Positions 1-10,777 of a stretch of 64,000 nucleotides of DNA are shown here, one piece after another; the first letter of the stretch is position 1; each line of letters starts with the position of its first letter. The stretch covers positions 2,843,501-2,907,500 of the forward strand of contig JAEILZ010000009.1 of NCBI GenBank assembly GCA_018873225.1, written 5' to 3'. The notes beneath the pieces were generated by a model, which saw only the letters and a list, made by a program, of their open reading frames with translations, did no database searches and had not been told where the DNA came from. This stretch comes from [Phialemoniopsis] sp. UDSM-2020 (lineage: Eukaryota; Ascomycota; Sordariomycetes; Thyridiales; Thyridiaceae). Position numbers and translations under genes: made by a program.

Positions 1-546
1 AGGAAGCAACAAGCATGCACCAACCTTTGGCCCACCTGCGCCATGTCCCGATTGCTTATAGAACCTTTCTAGAAAGTACAGCTGTGCCCGCAGATTGATA
101 TTGAGGTCGGTGCTGAAAATTCGGTCCGCGCCCCGTTCGAGTAGAGCACCGGGCTCGGTAGGAGAGCCCGCATTCAGGCAGAGAACGTCAACAAAAGTAC
201 CATCAGCGGCCAATGAATCCCACAAGGAAGCAGTGGCAGCGTGGTCCGTCATATCGCAAGACATTGGGATGATTTCTGTCTTAGCGTGTGGACACTCTTG
301 CCTCAAGCTCGACACGGCCGAGTCTAGCCTCGACTGCGTACGGGCTATGAGGACAATGTTGGCGGCGGAAGCCTGGACAAAAGCTTTGGCGATGGCATAG
401 CCGATTCCCTCTGACGAACCAGTGATGAGGACTGTTCTTCCAGCCTGGGAAAGCTCGGGTCTTGACGGAGAGATAGCAGCGTAGGTATCCGCGTGTGTCG
501 ACTTGGTGAAGCCTTTGCCCGGCACAATGTTGGGGTCTCGAGCCAT
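1..546 (-). CDS. Short-chain dehydrogenase/reductase, C-terminus cut by window edge
   Basis: An open frame of 182 codons runs from the ATG at 546 to base 1 without a stop, so the gene continues outside the window. The Rossmann nucleotide-binding motif TGSSEGIG lies at residues 42-49 and the NAG motif at 125-127, both diagnostic of NAD(P)-dependent SDR oxidoreductases. The YxxxK catalytic pair would be in the missing part. About 38 residues precede the Rossmann strand and do not look like a signal peptide. It is transcribed divergently from the Zn2Cys6 regulator at 1177, which suggests shared control with the oxidoreductase run to the right. The substrate cannot be told. Confidence 0.88.
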   Translation of the reverse strand, partial: MARDPNIVPGKGFTKSTHADTYAAISPSRPELSQAGRTVLITGSSEGIGYAIAKAFVQASAANIVLIARTQSRLDSAVSSLRQECPHAKTEIIPMSCDMTDHAATASLWDSLAADGTFVDVLCLNAGSPTEPGALLERGADRIFSTDLNINLRAQLYFLERFYKQSGHGAGGPKVGACLLLP

Positions 547-1176
547 CTTATGAATAGATATGTGTAATTTTGTTCAGGGGAGCAATAATTCAGGAGCTTA
601 TAACCAGTTATATGGCACGAAAGCGTAGAACGAAGACCTGACTATCACTGTCCTTATATAACCCTTTGCGGTTGCTTGCTTAGCTACTCAGTAGCGGCGC
701 GTGCTGTCACGTATTCCGCCGCTACGTAGCAAGCCTAAATGCCACACCGAGAATAACCATGCGGTACTTTGTCTATCTTCCCGTCGTAGTCCAAGGAGAT
801 CTCCGCTTTCATGCTGCGCGTGGGAGAATAGCGGCGGACGGTGACGGACGCATCGCGGGCTGAAGCCCACTTTTGCGGAAGGAAATCCGCAACCGTCATT
901 CGCCGAACATCGAAAAAGATTGGGTCTTCTCCGTGGGCTGACACCGCGACGGGCGTTTTCCAATCTTGATCTTAACAACATCCTTACAAATCATCCGCAA
1001 CCTGGAATAATCATCGGCTCGACAAGGCCGCAAACGAATCGACCTCCTCTTGCTCAAGCACATTAGCAGTCCCGAGACAACGAGGGCGTGCGCGAGAAGC
1101 CCTTCCGCGGAGCCAGTCTTTGTGTAGCCAGCCGATCTTGGCTTGCGGATGGCTGTGGACCAGGCTGTTTGGCGTT
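547..1176. other. Divergent intergenic region, probable shared promoter
   Basis: This 630-bp stretch separates the minus-strand SDR from the plus-strand regulator. A TATATAAGG-like element read on the minus strand sits near 653-660, about 110 bp upstream of the SDR start. A minus-strand open frame at about 735-970 has protein-like composition but no ATG and no recognised homology. Confidence 0.5.
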
Positions 1177-2490
1177 ATGTCTTCTCGGCCGATTGAGTCC
1201 ACTCCCTGGAAGAGAAAAGCTTGTGCAGCCTGTACCAAAGCTAAGCGGCAGTGCAACAAAGCATCCCCTGCCTGCCGAAGATGCCGAGAGAAAGGCATAC
1301 CGTGTGCTTACCCCTTCACAAGGCAGGTATGCAAGCCTGTCGACCCAGTAGATTCGGTAGATGAACTGGTGGGCGACTTGGGCGACCTGATTAACGAGGA
1401 TATCGATGCCATTCTGGGCAGCTCAGAGCCTGTGACTAGCCTAGAGTTTCCGGATGCACTCAGTCCTGTAAGGATAGCTGGAACAGCCACCGATGCCTGG
1501 CCACAGACAATGAGCACCACTTCCATCGCGGCGTTGCCTCGGCCGATCTCCGTCCCGGCTAACGAGAATTGCTGGTTTCTCGCACCGGGGAGCTTTGCCG
1601 TTAAATATTCGGATGATCGATCTGAGACAAGCAGGCTCATCACTTCCAGAGTTCTCAAGCATGCAGCCACACAGCTTTCGCAGACCTGGCCCAAGATGTG
1701 GGTGTCGAAAGGGACGATACCTTTCATCCACAGGTCATTGTATCAGTACAAGATGCCGGACTGCATCCAAGACGCGTATACGGCGATCGCTACGCACATC
1801 TCGCGCACTCCAGAGACGGAGGATATGGTGGCTCGAATCCTCGACGACCGCGCTGCACGCCTCATCCAAGATCAGATGGTCGCAGATGCCTTTGACACCC
1901 TTGGGGTCTTGGATCATCTAGCCCGCTCGCAAGCGCTGCTGATGTACCAATCTGTTCGCCTCTTCAACGCCGATATTGGGAGCCGTGCTCGCGCCGAGGA
2001 AGCGATGCCGCGGCTTCTCACCTGGGTCCATCAAATGCTCGAGGTAGCAAAAGCTGAATTTGGAAGTGGCCTCGACGAAAAGACTCTCTCAGCACTCGGC
2101 ACTGCTAGTCATATCAACGATTCGCTGCTGCTGAGCTGGCGCATGTGGATCATCACCGAGAGCGTCCGTCGCACGTTTCTCGCAGCCAAGATACTGGTTG
2201 GAGTGTACCGGACCATCCGTGACGGATTTAGCGAGTGTGCTGGAAGCACCTACTTCACCTCCCGCAAGAGTGTATGGGACGCGCCGTCCGCATACGCGTG
2301 GTCCAAGGTCTGCCAGGACAGCGGTCCCCTTTTCGTAGATCTGGTGACGGCAGACCTTCTTTTCACTGAAGCCACTCCTGCCGAGGTAGACGACTTTTGC
2401 CAGCTCGCCATGGCAGTCACTTTTGGACTTGAGGCTGTCGAAGCATGGCAAGGAGACTTGGCAGTGCGACCGCCATTGGCTGAGAGTTAG
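1177..2490 (+). CDS. Zn2Cys6 transcription factor
   Basis: A 437-residue single-exon protein. The six cysteines C16, C19, C26, C33, C36 and C43 form the CX2CX6CX6CX2CX6C binuclear zinc cluster of fungal GAL4-type DNA-binding proteins, preceded by a basic stretch. The ATG at 1177 is the only in-frame ATG before the zinc cluster. The frame stays open upstream to 1120 but without ATG. The remainder is helical and resembles the effector part of small secondary-metabolism regulators; no further domain was recognised. Its position between the SDR and the hydrolase/dehydrogenase genes makes it the likely pathway regulator of the left-end cluster, by inference only. Confidence 0.88.
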   Translation: MSSRPIESTPWKRKACAACTKAKRQCNKASPACRRCREKGIPCAYPFTRQVCKPVDPVDSVDELVGDLGDLINEDIDAILGSSEPVTSLEFPDALSPVRIAGTATDAWPQTMSTTSIAALPRPISVPANENCWFLAPGSFAVKYSDDRSETSRLITSRVLKHAATQLSQTWPKMWVSKGTIPFIHRSLYQYKMPDCIQDAYTAIATHISRTPETEDMVARILDDRAARLIQDQMVADAFDTLGVLDHLARSQALLMYQSVRLFNADIGSRARAEEAMPRLLTWVHQMLEVAKAEFGSGLDEKTLSALGTASHINDSLLLSWRMWIITESVRRTFLAAKILVGVYRTIRDGFSECAGSTYFTSRKSVWDAPSAYAWSKVCQDSGPLFVDLVTADLLFTEATPAEVDDFCQLAMAVTFGLEAVEAWQGDLAVRPPLAES

Positions 2491-2722
2491 ACGACAGCCC
2501 GGGAATTCATCTCCATTGAACGCCACAGCCACTTCCTTCCTGGAACGTCGGTTACTTGACACCGCACAATGATGGTGCTCACATTGCAAGAGGGCAGTGG
2601 GGTGAAAAGATATATCCAAACTGGCGACTAGCGCTTTTATCGACATGCACGCACAGGCATAACCCGCTCTCCGCCACATTTGATAACAACACATCCAAAC
2701 TCCCTCGCACTCCCAAGCAAAC

Positions 2723-3656
2723 ATGTCACGAAAGGACACTCCCGTGCTCGTCTGCGTACCCGGCGCCATGCAGGGTGCCTGGCTCTATGAGCCGCTGAAG
2801 ACGGAGATCGCTCCCCTAGAGGTGGTCGCACTGACTCTGCCGGGCGTCGTGCCCCTCGACGATCCCCGGCCTGCTCTGGAATCCATGGAGCCAGACGTTC
2901 AGTTCATCATGAAGACCATCACCGGTCTCCACGACGCTGGGAGAGACGTCATTGTTCTTGCCAACTCGTACGGCGGCACTCCCGCCGGAGACGCGGTTGG
3001 CCGCATCGTGGCCGAACGACAGCAGAAGTCGCAGGCCCTGGGAAGCGGCCGCATCCTCTGGATGATCTACTCGAGCTCTCAGACCACCTTTGAGGGCATG
3101 TCGTGCTGGAATATTGGCGATCGTATCTTTGAGGCCGCCGGCATTGCCATGCCGGCAACACCAGCGGCCATGCTTGGATGGCAAGAAAAGGTTTGCATAC
3201 ACTTTTCGTCACTGCTACCATACAAAGAGTCACTGCTCATCGATTGCTTTCAATACGCAGGATGGGTACCTCGTCCCTGACCCAGCGGCGGGGCCTACAT
3301 TTATGCACGATGTACCCAACCTGGAAGAGTGGGTGAAGAAGCTGGGCAAGCAGTCTATGGCTTGCCTTATGAGCCCGATTCTCGCGCCGGCGGTAGGTTA
3401 TAGAGTTGTACCAACAACCTACATCAAATCACTGCAGGACACGGTTCTCTCACCCGACCTCCAAGAGAGTCTAGTCCAGCAGGCAATACAGGTGTCCAAG
3501 GAGAAGGGAGGGTTGGTGCCATTCGCGGATGGGGAAGTTGGCCGACTGGAGATTGACAGCGGCCACTCTGCAATGTTATCAAAGACGACAGAGTTCAAAG
3601 ATCTCATCCTGAAGGTAGTGAAGCGGGCGATGTCCGTTCAGGACCAGCATCAATGA
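2723..3656 (+). CDS. Alpha/beta hydrolase (AB_hydrolase-1-like esterase)
   Basis: Two exons, 2723-3190 and 3261-3656, joined by a 70-bp phase-0 intron (donor GTTTGC, acceptor CGCAG), give 287 residues. The N-terminus VLVCVPGA is the oxyanion-hole strand of this family. The nucleophile is Ser82 in ANSYGG, and His258 in DSGHSAML sits where the catalytic histidine is expected. There is no signal peptide, so an intracellular esterase or lactonase is likely. It lies 232 bp after the Zn2Cys6 gene and in the same direction as the next oxidoreductases, consistent with ester or lactone opening followed by redox steps. The substrate is unknown. Confidence 0.85.
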
Positions 3657-4055
3657 GGCCGGAAGGTGGAAGCTGCGCGGACTCTATATCTATGTAGACT
3701 AGACTTGCCTTTGACAGACTCCTAGAAGATTTGATTATTTCCGTGCTTAAAGAGTGTTCCGAATTCGAGTTGACAAATCACTGTATGAAGACAAGCTTCG
3801 GAGCTCAAAACTATAATTCCCTAAGCATCTGCCGGGCCTCCTCGAAACGAGTCTAGGCGCAGACCCGCCGCCAGGAAAACCCCGCATCGCCCTAGGCCGG
3901 GGAGTTCATGATCGAGGTCCGTCCCCAACTTTAGGGAGGGCGTGCGGTTCTTTAAAAGTGAAGACGGCCAGTTTGTATCATTGACGGATTTCCTCGATGT
4001 AGTCTTGAGTACCATCACTAATCAACAAGTACGCTTGCACACCAACCAGACTGAA
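3657..4055. other. Intergenic region
   Basis: About 400 bp between two plus-strand genes. It must hold the hydrolase terminator and the dehydrogenase promoter. No motif was recognised. Confidence 0.4.
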
Positions 4056-5283
4056 ATGGAAGGACCCCAGAGCATCAAGACCAAGGCCTTCGTGGTCAGT
4101 CAACCAGAAGCGCCCTTTGTCCTCCAGGACATCATACTCGACGGCGTGCAGCCCCACGAGCTGCTCGTCGAAGTGCAATACACCGGTCTCTGCCACACGG
4201 ATATTGTTGCGCAGCATGGCCTGATGCCCATCGGCGCATATCCCGCAGTGCTCGGGCACGAGGGCGTCGGCGTCGTGCGCCACGTTGGTTCGGGTGTCGC
4301 CGACAAGTCCATCACCCCCGGCGACACGGTTCTCCTGTCCTTTCGATCCTGTCAGGACTGCCGCACATGCCACGCCGGCCAGCACGGAGGGTGCCCTCAG
4401 GCCACCAAGATCAACTTCACCAAGACGGCTCGCCCCGGCGCCAAGGACTCGCCGATCTCGCTACCGGACGGCACGCCGGTCTTTGGGCAGTTCTTTGGAC
4501 AGTCATCCCTCAGCAAGATGGCCATTGTTGCCGAGCAGTCTGCCGTCAAGATCGACGCACGTCCCGAGGAGCTTAGCTCGCTCCCTCCGCTGGCGTGCGG
4601 GTACTTGACCGGCGCAGGTACGGTGATGAATGTCATGCGCCCTCAGAAGGGAGACACCATGGCGGTCCTGGGCATGGGCGCCGTGGGCATGTCGGCCATG
4701 TTTGCAGCGAGGTCCTTGGGCGTAGAGACCATCATCGCGGTGGACATCTTCGACGAGAAGCTCAAGAGGGCGTCGGCACTAGGCGCGTCGCACACCATCA
4801 ACAGCAAGTCACAACCAGACTTGGTAGAAGGCATCAAGACTATCTGCCCAGAGGGTGTAGATCATATTGTTGATGCGACGGGGGTGGCGCCGTTGCTCGA
4901 TGCGTCGATCAAGGCGCTGGCTCACGGCGGCATCCTTGCCCTCGTGGGTGTTCCGCCTCCGCAAGCAAATGTCCAGTTCAACGCCCTGGATTTTCTCACT
5001 TCATGCAAGCGTATCGTGGGCGTTATTGAAGGTTGCGCCGATTCTCACAAGGTAGGTGGCTATCCCGGTCCGAGCGGACGAATCTGGCAGAGGAGGGTAA
5101 CATGTAGAACTGACACTCCGGCGATTACAGATTATCCCCGAGCTGGTAGCCCTCTTCCACGCTGGCAAATTCCCCATTGACCAACTTGCAACGGTCTATC
5201 CGGCGGAGAAACTCCCAGACGCCATTCAGGATCTCAAAGCCGGGACTGTCATCAAGCCGATCCTGTCATGGAAGGACGTATGA
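4056..5283 (+). CDS. Zinc-dependent (aryl-)alcohol dehydrogenase
   Basis: Exons 4056-5051 and 5131-5283, with a phase-0 intron (AAG|GTAGGT to TTACAG), encode 382 residues. This is a medium-chain zinc alcohol dehydrogenase: catalytic zinc ligand C46 with H47, GHE at 67-69, and a complete structural-zinc loop C99, C102, C105, C113. A GMGAVG dinucleotide-binding turn follows. The overall form resembles aryl/benzyl-alcohol dehydrogenases. The open frame extends 38 codons upstream, but the family's usual N-terminus fits the ATG at 4056. It is co-oriented with the hydrolase and the OYE gene, so it probably oxidises or reduces an alcohol/aldehyde in the same pathway. Confidence 0.9.
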
Positions 5284-6054
5284 CGATTGTAAATCCGGCA
5301 CAACCATTCTAGCAAAAGAGGAAGTCTAGGCAGCCAAAGAACGACAAAGCCTACCTCGCAACCTATACGATGCATTGATCCGGTAATCCAAATCGCATCA
5401 GTGCTGCCTTGTGGCACTTTACACGTAGAGAATAAGACACCTTAATTTCCTCATATCGGAGTAGCCAATCTCCCCTTAGCACTAACACGTACCCAGCTTG
5501 ATTACGAGCTGGGCAATAGCTTAGTAGGCAATCGGTATGAATGTCATGTTGCATTAGTCAGGGGATCTGGCTGTGTTTTGTACTATTGATGGATGCCGAG
5601 GCATGGCCAGACTGGTGGAGACTTAGCCTACTTTTGCCTCCTCGGACTCGGTGGACGGTTTTTTCTTCGCAGCCCACGGAGTTCCGTGGGCCTGGCATTG
5701 CTCCGTGGCAGCCCGCTTCATCAAGGCACTACACTGACTCGCAATCCAGCACCGTTAGATAATCACAACAGTGTCGCCTACTTTCTCTGAATTATTCAGC
5801 CCGGGCGCTATACTGGCGTGTAGGCTTTTATGAATCGAACAGAATGGAAGGAGACATCATCTCAAGAAGTATAAAGGGCTGGGAGGCGCCGCGACGGCAC
5901 TGGAAGATTTCGATAGCCATCACTCAGAACACCAGACAACACAATCAAGCATTTGGAAATCCATAAAGAAAAGTCCTTTGCATGTTACCCGTCCAAAATT
6001 CACTCAATTTAATTGCCAATTCAAGACACGAATCGCGCTAGGGTACCCGTCAAT
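5284..6054. other. Intergenic region upstream of the OYE gene
   Basis: This 770-bp gap has no convincing gene; short open frames around 5541-5790 lack coding character. It contains the candidate TATA element listed separately. Confidence 0.4.
5870..5877 (+). promoter_or_regulatory. Candidate TATA box for the OYE-type gene
   Basis: The sequence TATAAAGG lies about 180 bp upstream of the ATG at 6055, a usual distance for a fungal gene with a moderate 5' leader. Confidence 0.4.
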
Positions 6055-7543
6055 ATGCCTGTCGAACAGTACAGCTCCCCCGGCGTGGACGTCACGCCCC
6101 TGGCCCAGCCATTGGCGTTCAACTTCTCTAAGAAGACGGCCAAGAACCGCTTCATGAAGGCCGCAATGGCCGAGTGGCTATCCACCTGGAGCGCCACAGA
6201 CCTCCAGGCCCGTGGCATTCCTACCCCTGAACTTATCGAGCTCTACAGGAGGTACGCCTAGGGAAACACCGTGAACTCACCATATGAAGCCATGGTCACT
6301 GACACTTGCAACAGATGGGGCGAGGAGAAGAACGGCTGGGGTGTTATCCTCACCGGCAACATGGCAATTGAGTACGGCACCCCTGGCGGTGCTGGCGATG
6401 CCATGATCACCCCCGAGGACGCTTTCCACGGCGAGCGATTCGAGGCGTTCCAGAAGCTGGCCGCCGCTGCCAAGGCCAAGGGCAGTCTAATTGTTGGCCA
6501 GGTCAGCCATCCTGGCCGGCAGGCCACCGAGAAACTGGTCAAGGAGCCCATCTCCGCCTCTGCCGTGCCCCTTGGTGAGTACAGTTCCCATCCATCTTCC
6601 ATTGCGCGCGCAGTGACTGACAGGAACGTCCGTGCCAACAGAGCCCAAGATGGGCATGACCTTTGGCAAGCCTCGCGCTGCCACCAAGGCCGACATTGCT
6701 CGCGTCATCGCCGGCTTTGCGCACGCCGCTCAATATCTTGAGAAGGCCGGCTTCGACGGCATCGAGCTGCACGGCGCCCACGGCTACCTGCTGGCGCAGT
6801 TCCTGTCGCGCACCACCAACCAGCGCACCGACGAGTACGGCGGCTCCCTGCGCAACCGCGTCCGGCTCATCACCGAGATCGCGCAGGAGATCCGGCGGCG
6901 CACGTCGCCGGGCTTTATCGTGTCGATCAAGCTCAACAGCGTCGAATTCCAGGAGGGCGGCCTCACGACCGAGGAGGCGCGCGACCTGTGCCTGATCCTG
7001 CAGGACGAGGTGGGCTTCGACTTCATCGAGCTCAGCGGCGGCACCTACGAGGAGCTGGGCATGACGTGGACCAAGGAGAGCACGCGCAAGCGCGAAGCCT
7101 TCTTCCTCGAGTTCGCTGACACCATCGTGCCGGCCATGGGCGCCGACCGGCGCACCAAGGTGTACATCACGGGCGGGCTGCGCAGCGCGGGCGCCATGGT
7201 CAAGGCGCTCGAGGTCGTCGACGGCGTGGGCCTGGGCAAGCCGGCGACGGGCAACCCTGCGCTGGCGGCCGACATTATCGAGGGCCGGGTCACTGGCGCG
7301 GTCAAGCCGATTGCCCCCTATGACAACGATGGCGGCGTCGGCCTGGTGGCCTCGGGCGTGCAGATCCGGCAGCTGGGCAAGGGCCTCGAGTCCTTTGACC
7401 TGAGCGACGCCCCATCGGTCGAGGCCTTTGGTGCGGCCATGCAGGGATGGTACATGGCCAACATGGAGGATGTCCAAGGGGCTCGCTCTGGGTACTTTGA
7501 CCTCGATCTGCCCCTTCGACGCTACGAAGAGACGCGGGCTTAA
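6055..7543 (+). CDS. NADH:flavin oxidoreductase / old yellow enzyme family
   Basis: Three exons, 6055-6251, 6315-6574 and 6642-7543, encode 452 residues; introns are 63 and 67 bp with GTACGC and GTGAGT donors. This is a TIM-barrel FMN ene-reductase. Family marks are the SHPGRQ motif, the paired histidines H196 and H199 in [10 protein letters not shown] that bind the substrate carbonyl, and the following RTDEYGGSL block that packs on FMN. No signal peptide is present. The length exceeds a minimal OYE by a C-terminal extension. It is flanked by an alcohol dehydrogenase and a Zn2Cys6 regulator, which fits reduction of an alpha,beta-unsaturated carbonyl in the left-end pathway. Confidence 0.92.
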
Positions 7544-8035
7544 GTTGCATCATTTCGGAGTCCATCAACCCTTTTTGAGCGTTTCCAATGATCTGTTTTA
7601 TTTATTATTAGACACATATAGAATCGAGACCTTATAATTGAGCGTGCATTTATCGAATTCAAGGAATTCAATTGATGTCCTCACATGTTGCATTAAGGTG
7701 ATGATGGCCCCCGCCCTGACTGACCAGGACCCGTTGCTTGATTTACTTAGTGGGGAAAACTCCCTGGAGCGACAGCCAGACAACCCCATAAAAATCTCGG
7801 CATTAGCGTATGACAGGATCCGCCAGCGTACCCAACAGGCGGCCATGCGGCTCTCAGCGCTATCAGCCGCATTTGTCAGCTTCCCAGGCTGGTCGGATTC
7901 AGCAGATCAAGCCCTCCAATTGCCCGACTCATGGAGTTCAAGGCTGCCATCGCGACTGACTGGTGGCACTGACTTTCCTAGATACTGTACATCGCGAATG
8001 AGGATCATTTCAAGCCTGTCTGCATAGATTCACCA
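7544..8035. other. Intergenic region
   Basis: About 490 bp between the OYE gene and the second regulator. A 129-codon open frame at 7638-8027 starts with a non-ATG codon and resembles no protein. Nothing else was recognised. Confidence 0.4.
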
Positions 8036-10648
8036 ATGATGGAGTCAAGTGAGGTGGCATCCGATAGGCGCAAAGGTACGTAGTCTACACCTTGACATCC
8101 TCACCATGGAAGCAAAGGATCCTTCAGACCCACTGGCATCGGCGTCGCCAGCACACGCACCTGACCCGATAGTGAATGCTCACATCATGCAGCATGCGAT
8201 CTTTGCTCGAAGAAGAAGATAAAATGCGACCAGCTGCGGCCAACGTGCTCCAACTGCCGGCTGTACAAGGCCGAGTGCCGGACCACCCCGGTGAAGCGCA
8301 AGGTCGGCCCCGCCGCCTCGCGCAAACCCGTCCCGGCCTCGCAGGGACTCGGCATCTCGGCATCAGAAAGGTGCGACCGGGTTGACGCCCTGGAAGACAG
8401 GCTGGCCAACATCGAGACTCAGCTCCAGCAGTTCATCAGCCTCGCATCCGCGGCCTTTCTGGACAAGCAGCCCACGCCTCAACAACAGCCCGAGCGACCG
8501 GCGGCAACGGCCCGGTCCGTGGCGGCTGGGTACACGCCTTCGTCCCATGCACCAACACTCCACGGCAATCCTAGCTGGACTCCAGATACCTTCTCGTCAG
8601 ACTCGCCGCCCGTCGAGGTTCGGCGCAAGGAGGAGCAGCGCCTAGAGCTGCCGCCCCTCGAGGAGATCCTGCCCGTCATAGACAGCTACTTCCACAACTA
8701 CAACTCGGTAACGCCATTGTTTCAGCGATCCTCTTTCATGCGCATCCTTCAATCATGGTACAACGCTAGCACCCCGACGACTTCACGCTGCCCAGCCGCC
8801 TGGGCTGCAGTCAATGTTGTGCTTGCCCTCGGTCATCGCTTCCCGGACCAGCCCACCAACGACATCGAGCTCGACATTGAAGACCCGTGCATGGCGCGGT
8901 GCATCCGCAACATCCAGTCGGTGCTCCCGCACCTGGTGACGCGCGAGGAAGACTTGCTCGGTCTGCAGTCGATGCTCGGCCTGGTGCTGCTCTTGATGGA
9001 GAAGAAGGACCCGCGTCCTGCCAACTCACTGGTCGCCACCACTGTCAGGCTCGCCCATCGCCTGAGCACACATGGACCCGATATCTCCATGAAGTACTCA
9101 GACGCAGATAACGCGCAGCGCTCCCGCGTGTTTTGGATCCTTTACACTGTCGAGAAGGAGCTGTGTCTCCGCTTGCAGACGCCCTCAGTCATCGACGACA
9201 ACGACATCGCGATCCCCTTGCCGCCTGCCGACCCCGCCGATGGCGCTGGTGACCTGTATTATCACGCTCTCAATGCTTCGAGCTCCGCGCCGACCGTATC
9301 TCGCTTCAATATCTTCCGCTCCACAGTTCAGCTGGCCCGCGTGCAAGGTCTCATCTACGCACACCTCTACTCGGCCCGCTCCGCCCGCCTTCCTATCCCT
9401 GTCCGCCGCCAGCGCGTCGCCCAGATAGACTCACTCCTCGAGACATGGCGGCAGTCTTTTCCGATAGAACTACAGCTCGGTCACTTGACACAGGGACTAC
9501 AGCCGTGGAAGCCGGGTAGCAACAACGCCCCTCAGGGCCTCACGCGCCAGCTGCTCGCTTATATGGCGCCAGTCCACCTCATGCATCTTCGCTGCTTCGT
9601 CATGACCCACGGCATTTACTCGCAGAACGCAGGTACGTCAGGAGCCCATCACTTATCCACAACGTTACGTAGGCACTGACCTTTCGCAGGCTGGATCCGC
9701 CGTTGCATCAGTAGCTATGGTCGTGTCGCGCTGAAAGACGCCAAGGATCCGATCAACGGCACATGCTACGAACAATTACCGCCACTGCCGGGAAGCTGGG
9801 CGCGGTGTGTGGACTTTAGCAGAGACTGCATGACGCTGATCACGGGTCTGCCCAAGTCGGACTGGAGCGTGTGGTACGTATTCTTTGATTGCATGTTCCT
9901 GGCTTTTCCCAAGTCTGGCAACTAACAACGCTTCATCTCCGACAGGACAATGGGTTGTTCGTACTTCTCCGCACTGCTCATTCTTCTCGCCAACATCGTC
10001 GAACATCCGACTTCCCCCTTGGCCACGTCTGATCAGAAGCTGGCTCGCCCGGCCCTCGAAATGTTTCACGTCGTCCTGGCCTCGAGTGACTGGGCCCCGC
10101 TTCAACAGCTGTACATCGTCCTCATGGAGATTGACCGCGCGGCCGTGACTGCGGTGAGGGCTGTTGCAGAATCGAGGATGATTGGCGGGCCTACCGGCCT
10201 CCAGCCTGTCGTCAGGCAAGAGGCCTCTATGCCTTCCGGAGGCGCGTCACCCGAGGACTCTGACGACTGGGCACTGGCAATGGGCGGCGTACAACCAACG
10301 AACGCATCAAGGATGCCGGGCGGGTCTGATCTGGACCTCCTGGGCGAGAATCGCCACCACCCATTCGAAGGTGTCGACTTGGACAACCTGGATCAGCCAG
10401 AGCAGTGGCCGTATGGCAACTTCGCGGTAAGCTTGAGCGAGCTCCGGCGGCACTGTGTATGTGCGCTTTTGCTGACATGATCTACTCTCTTCCTTCTGCA
10501 GGACCAGCAATTACCGTTAGACCTTCCTGGCAAGACGTCGGACCAATTAATGGCAGCGACGTTCGACATGTGGTCATTCGGAGACCACGCGATGATTGAC
10601 CATCTTGGGGATGGCAATGGCGCAGTTCCAGTCTCATTTAGCAGATGA
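8036..10648 (+). CDS. Zn2Cys6 transcription factor with fungal-specific TF domain
   Basis: Five exons: 8036-8075, 8193-9632, 9690-9873, 9946-10426 and 10502-10648, totalling 763 residues. The first exon supplies only 13 codons and the first base of Ala14, directly before the zinc cluster C15, C18, C25, C32, C35, C42. The phase-1 splice makes this join convincing and rules out the longer ATG frame at 8106, which hits a stop. A coiled-coil-like segment follows (residues about 80-110), then the fungal-specific transcription-factor domain (about 170-480). It is a second regulator candidate for the cluster, at its right border. The last exon is short and acidic. Confidence 0.88.
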
Positions 10649-10777
10649 TGAACAACCTATAATTTCATCTGGCTTCTTTTGACTGATTTCATACTGTTTT
10701 CTTGTCTGATAAATAAAGACACAAGCGCTGGGTTCTCAAAGGAAGAAGATTAAACTTTGCCCATACATCGTATCCAT

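Noticed and set aside
6539..7477. 312-codon minus-strand open frame
   Set aside because: Antisense to the OYE gene and of Arg/Ala/Gly/Leu-biased shadow composition.
8106..8220. ATG at 8106 as start of the second Zn2Cys6 regulator
   Set aside because: This frame ends in a stop at about 8222 and is out of phase with the zinc cluster. The exon starting at 8036 and spliced from 8075 to 8193 gives an uninterrupted cysteine motif.
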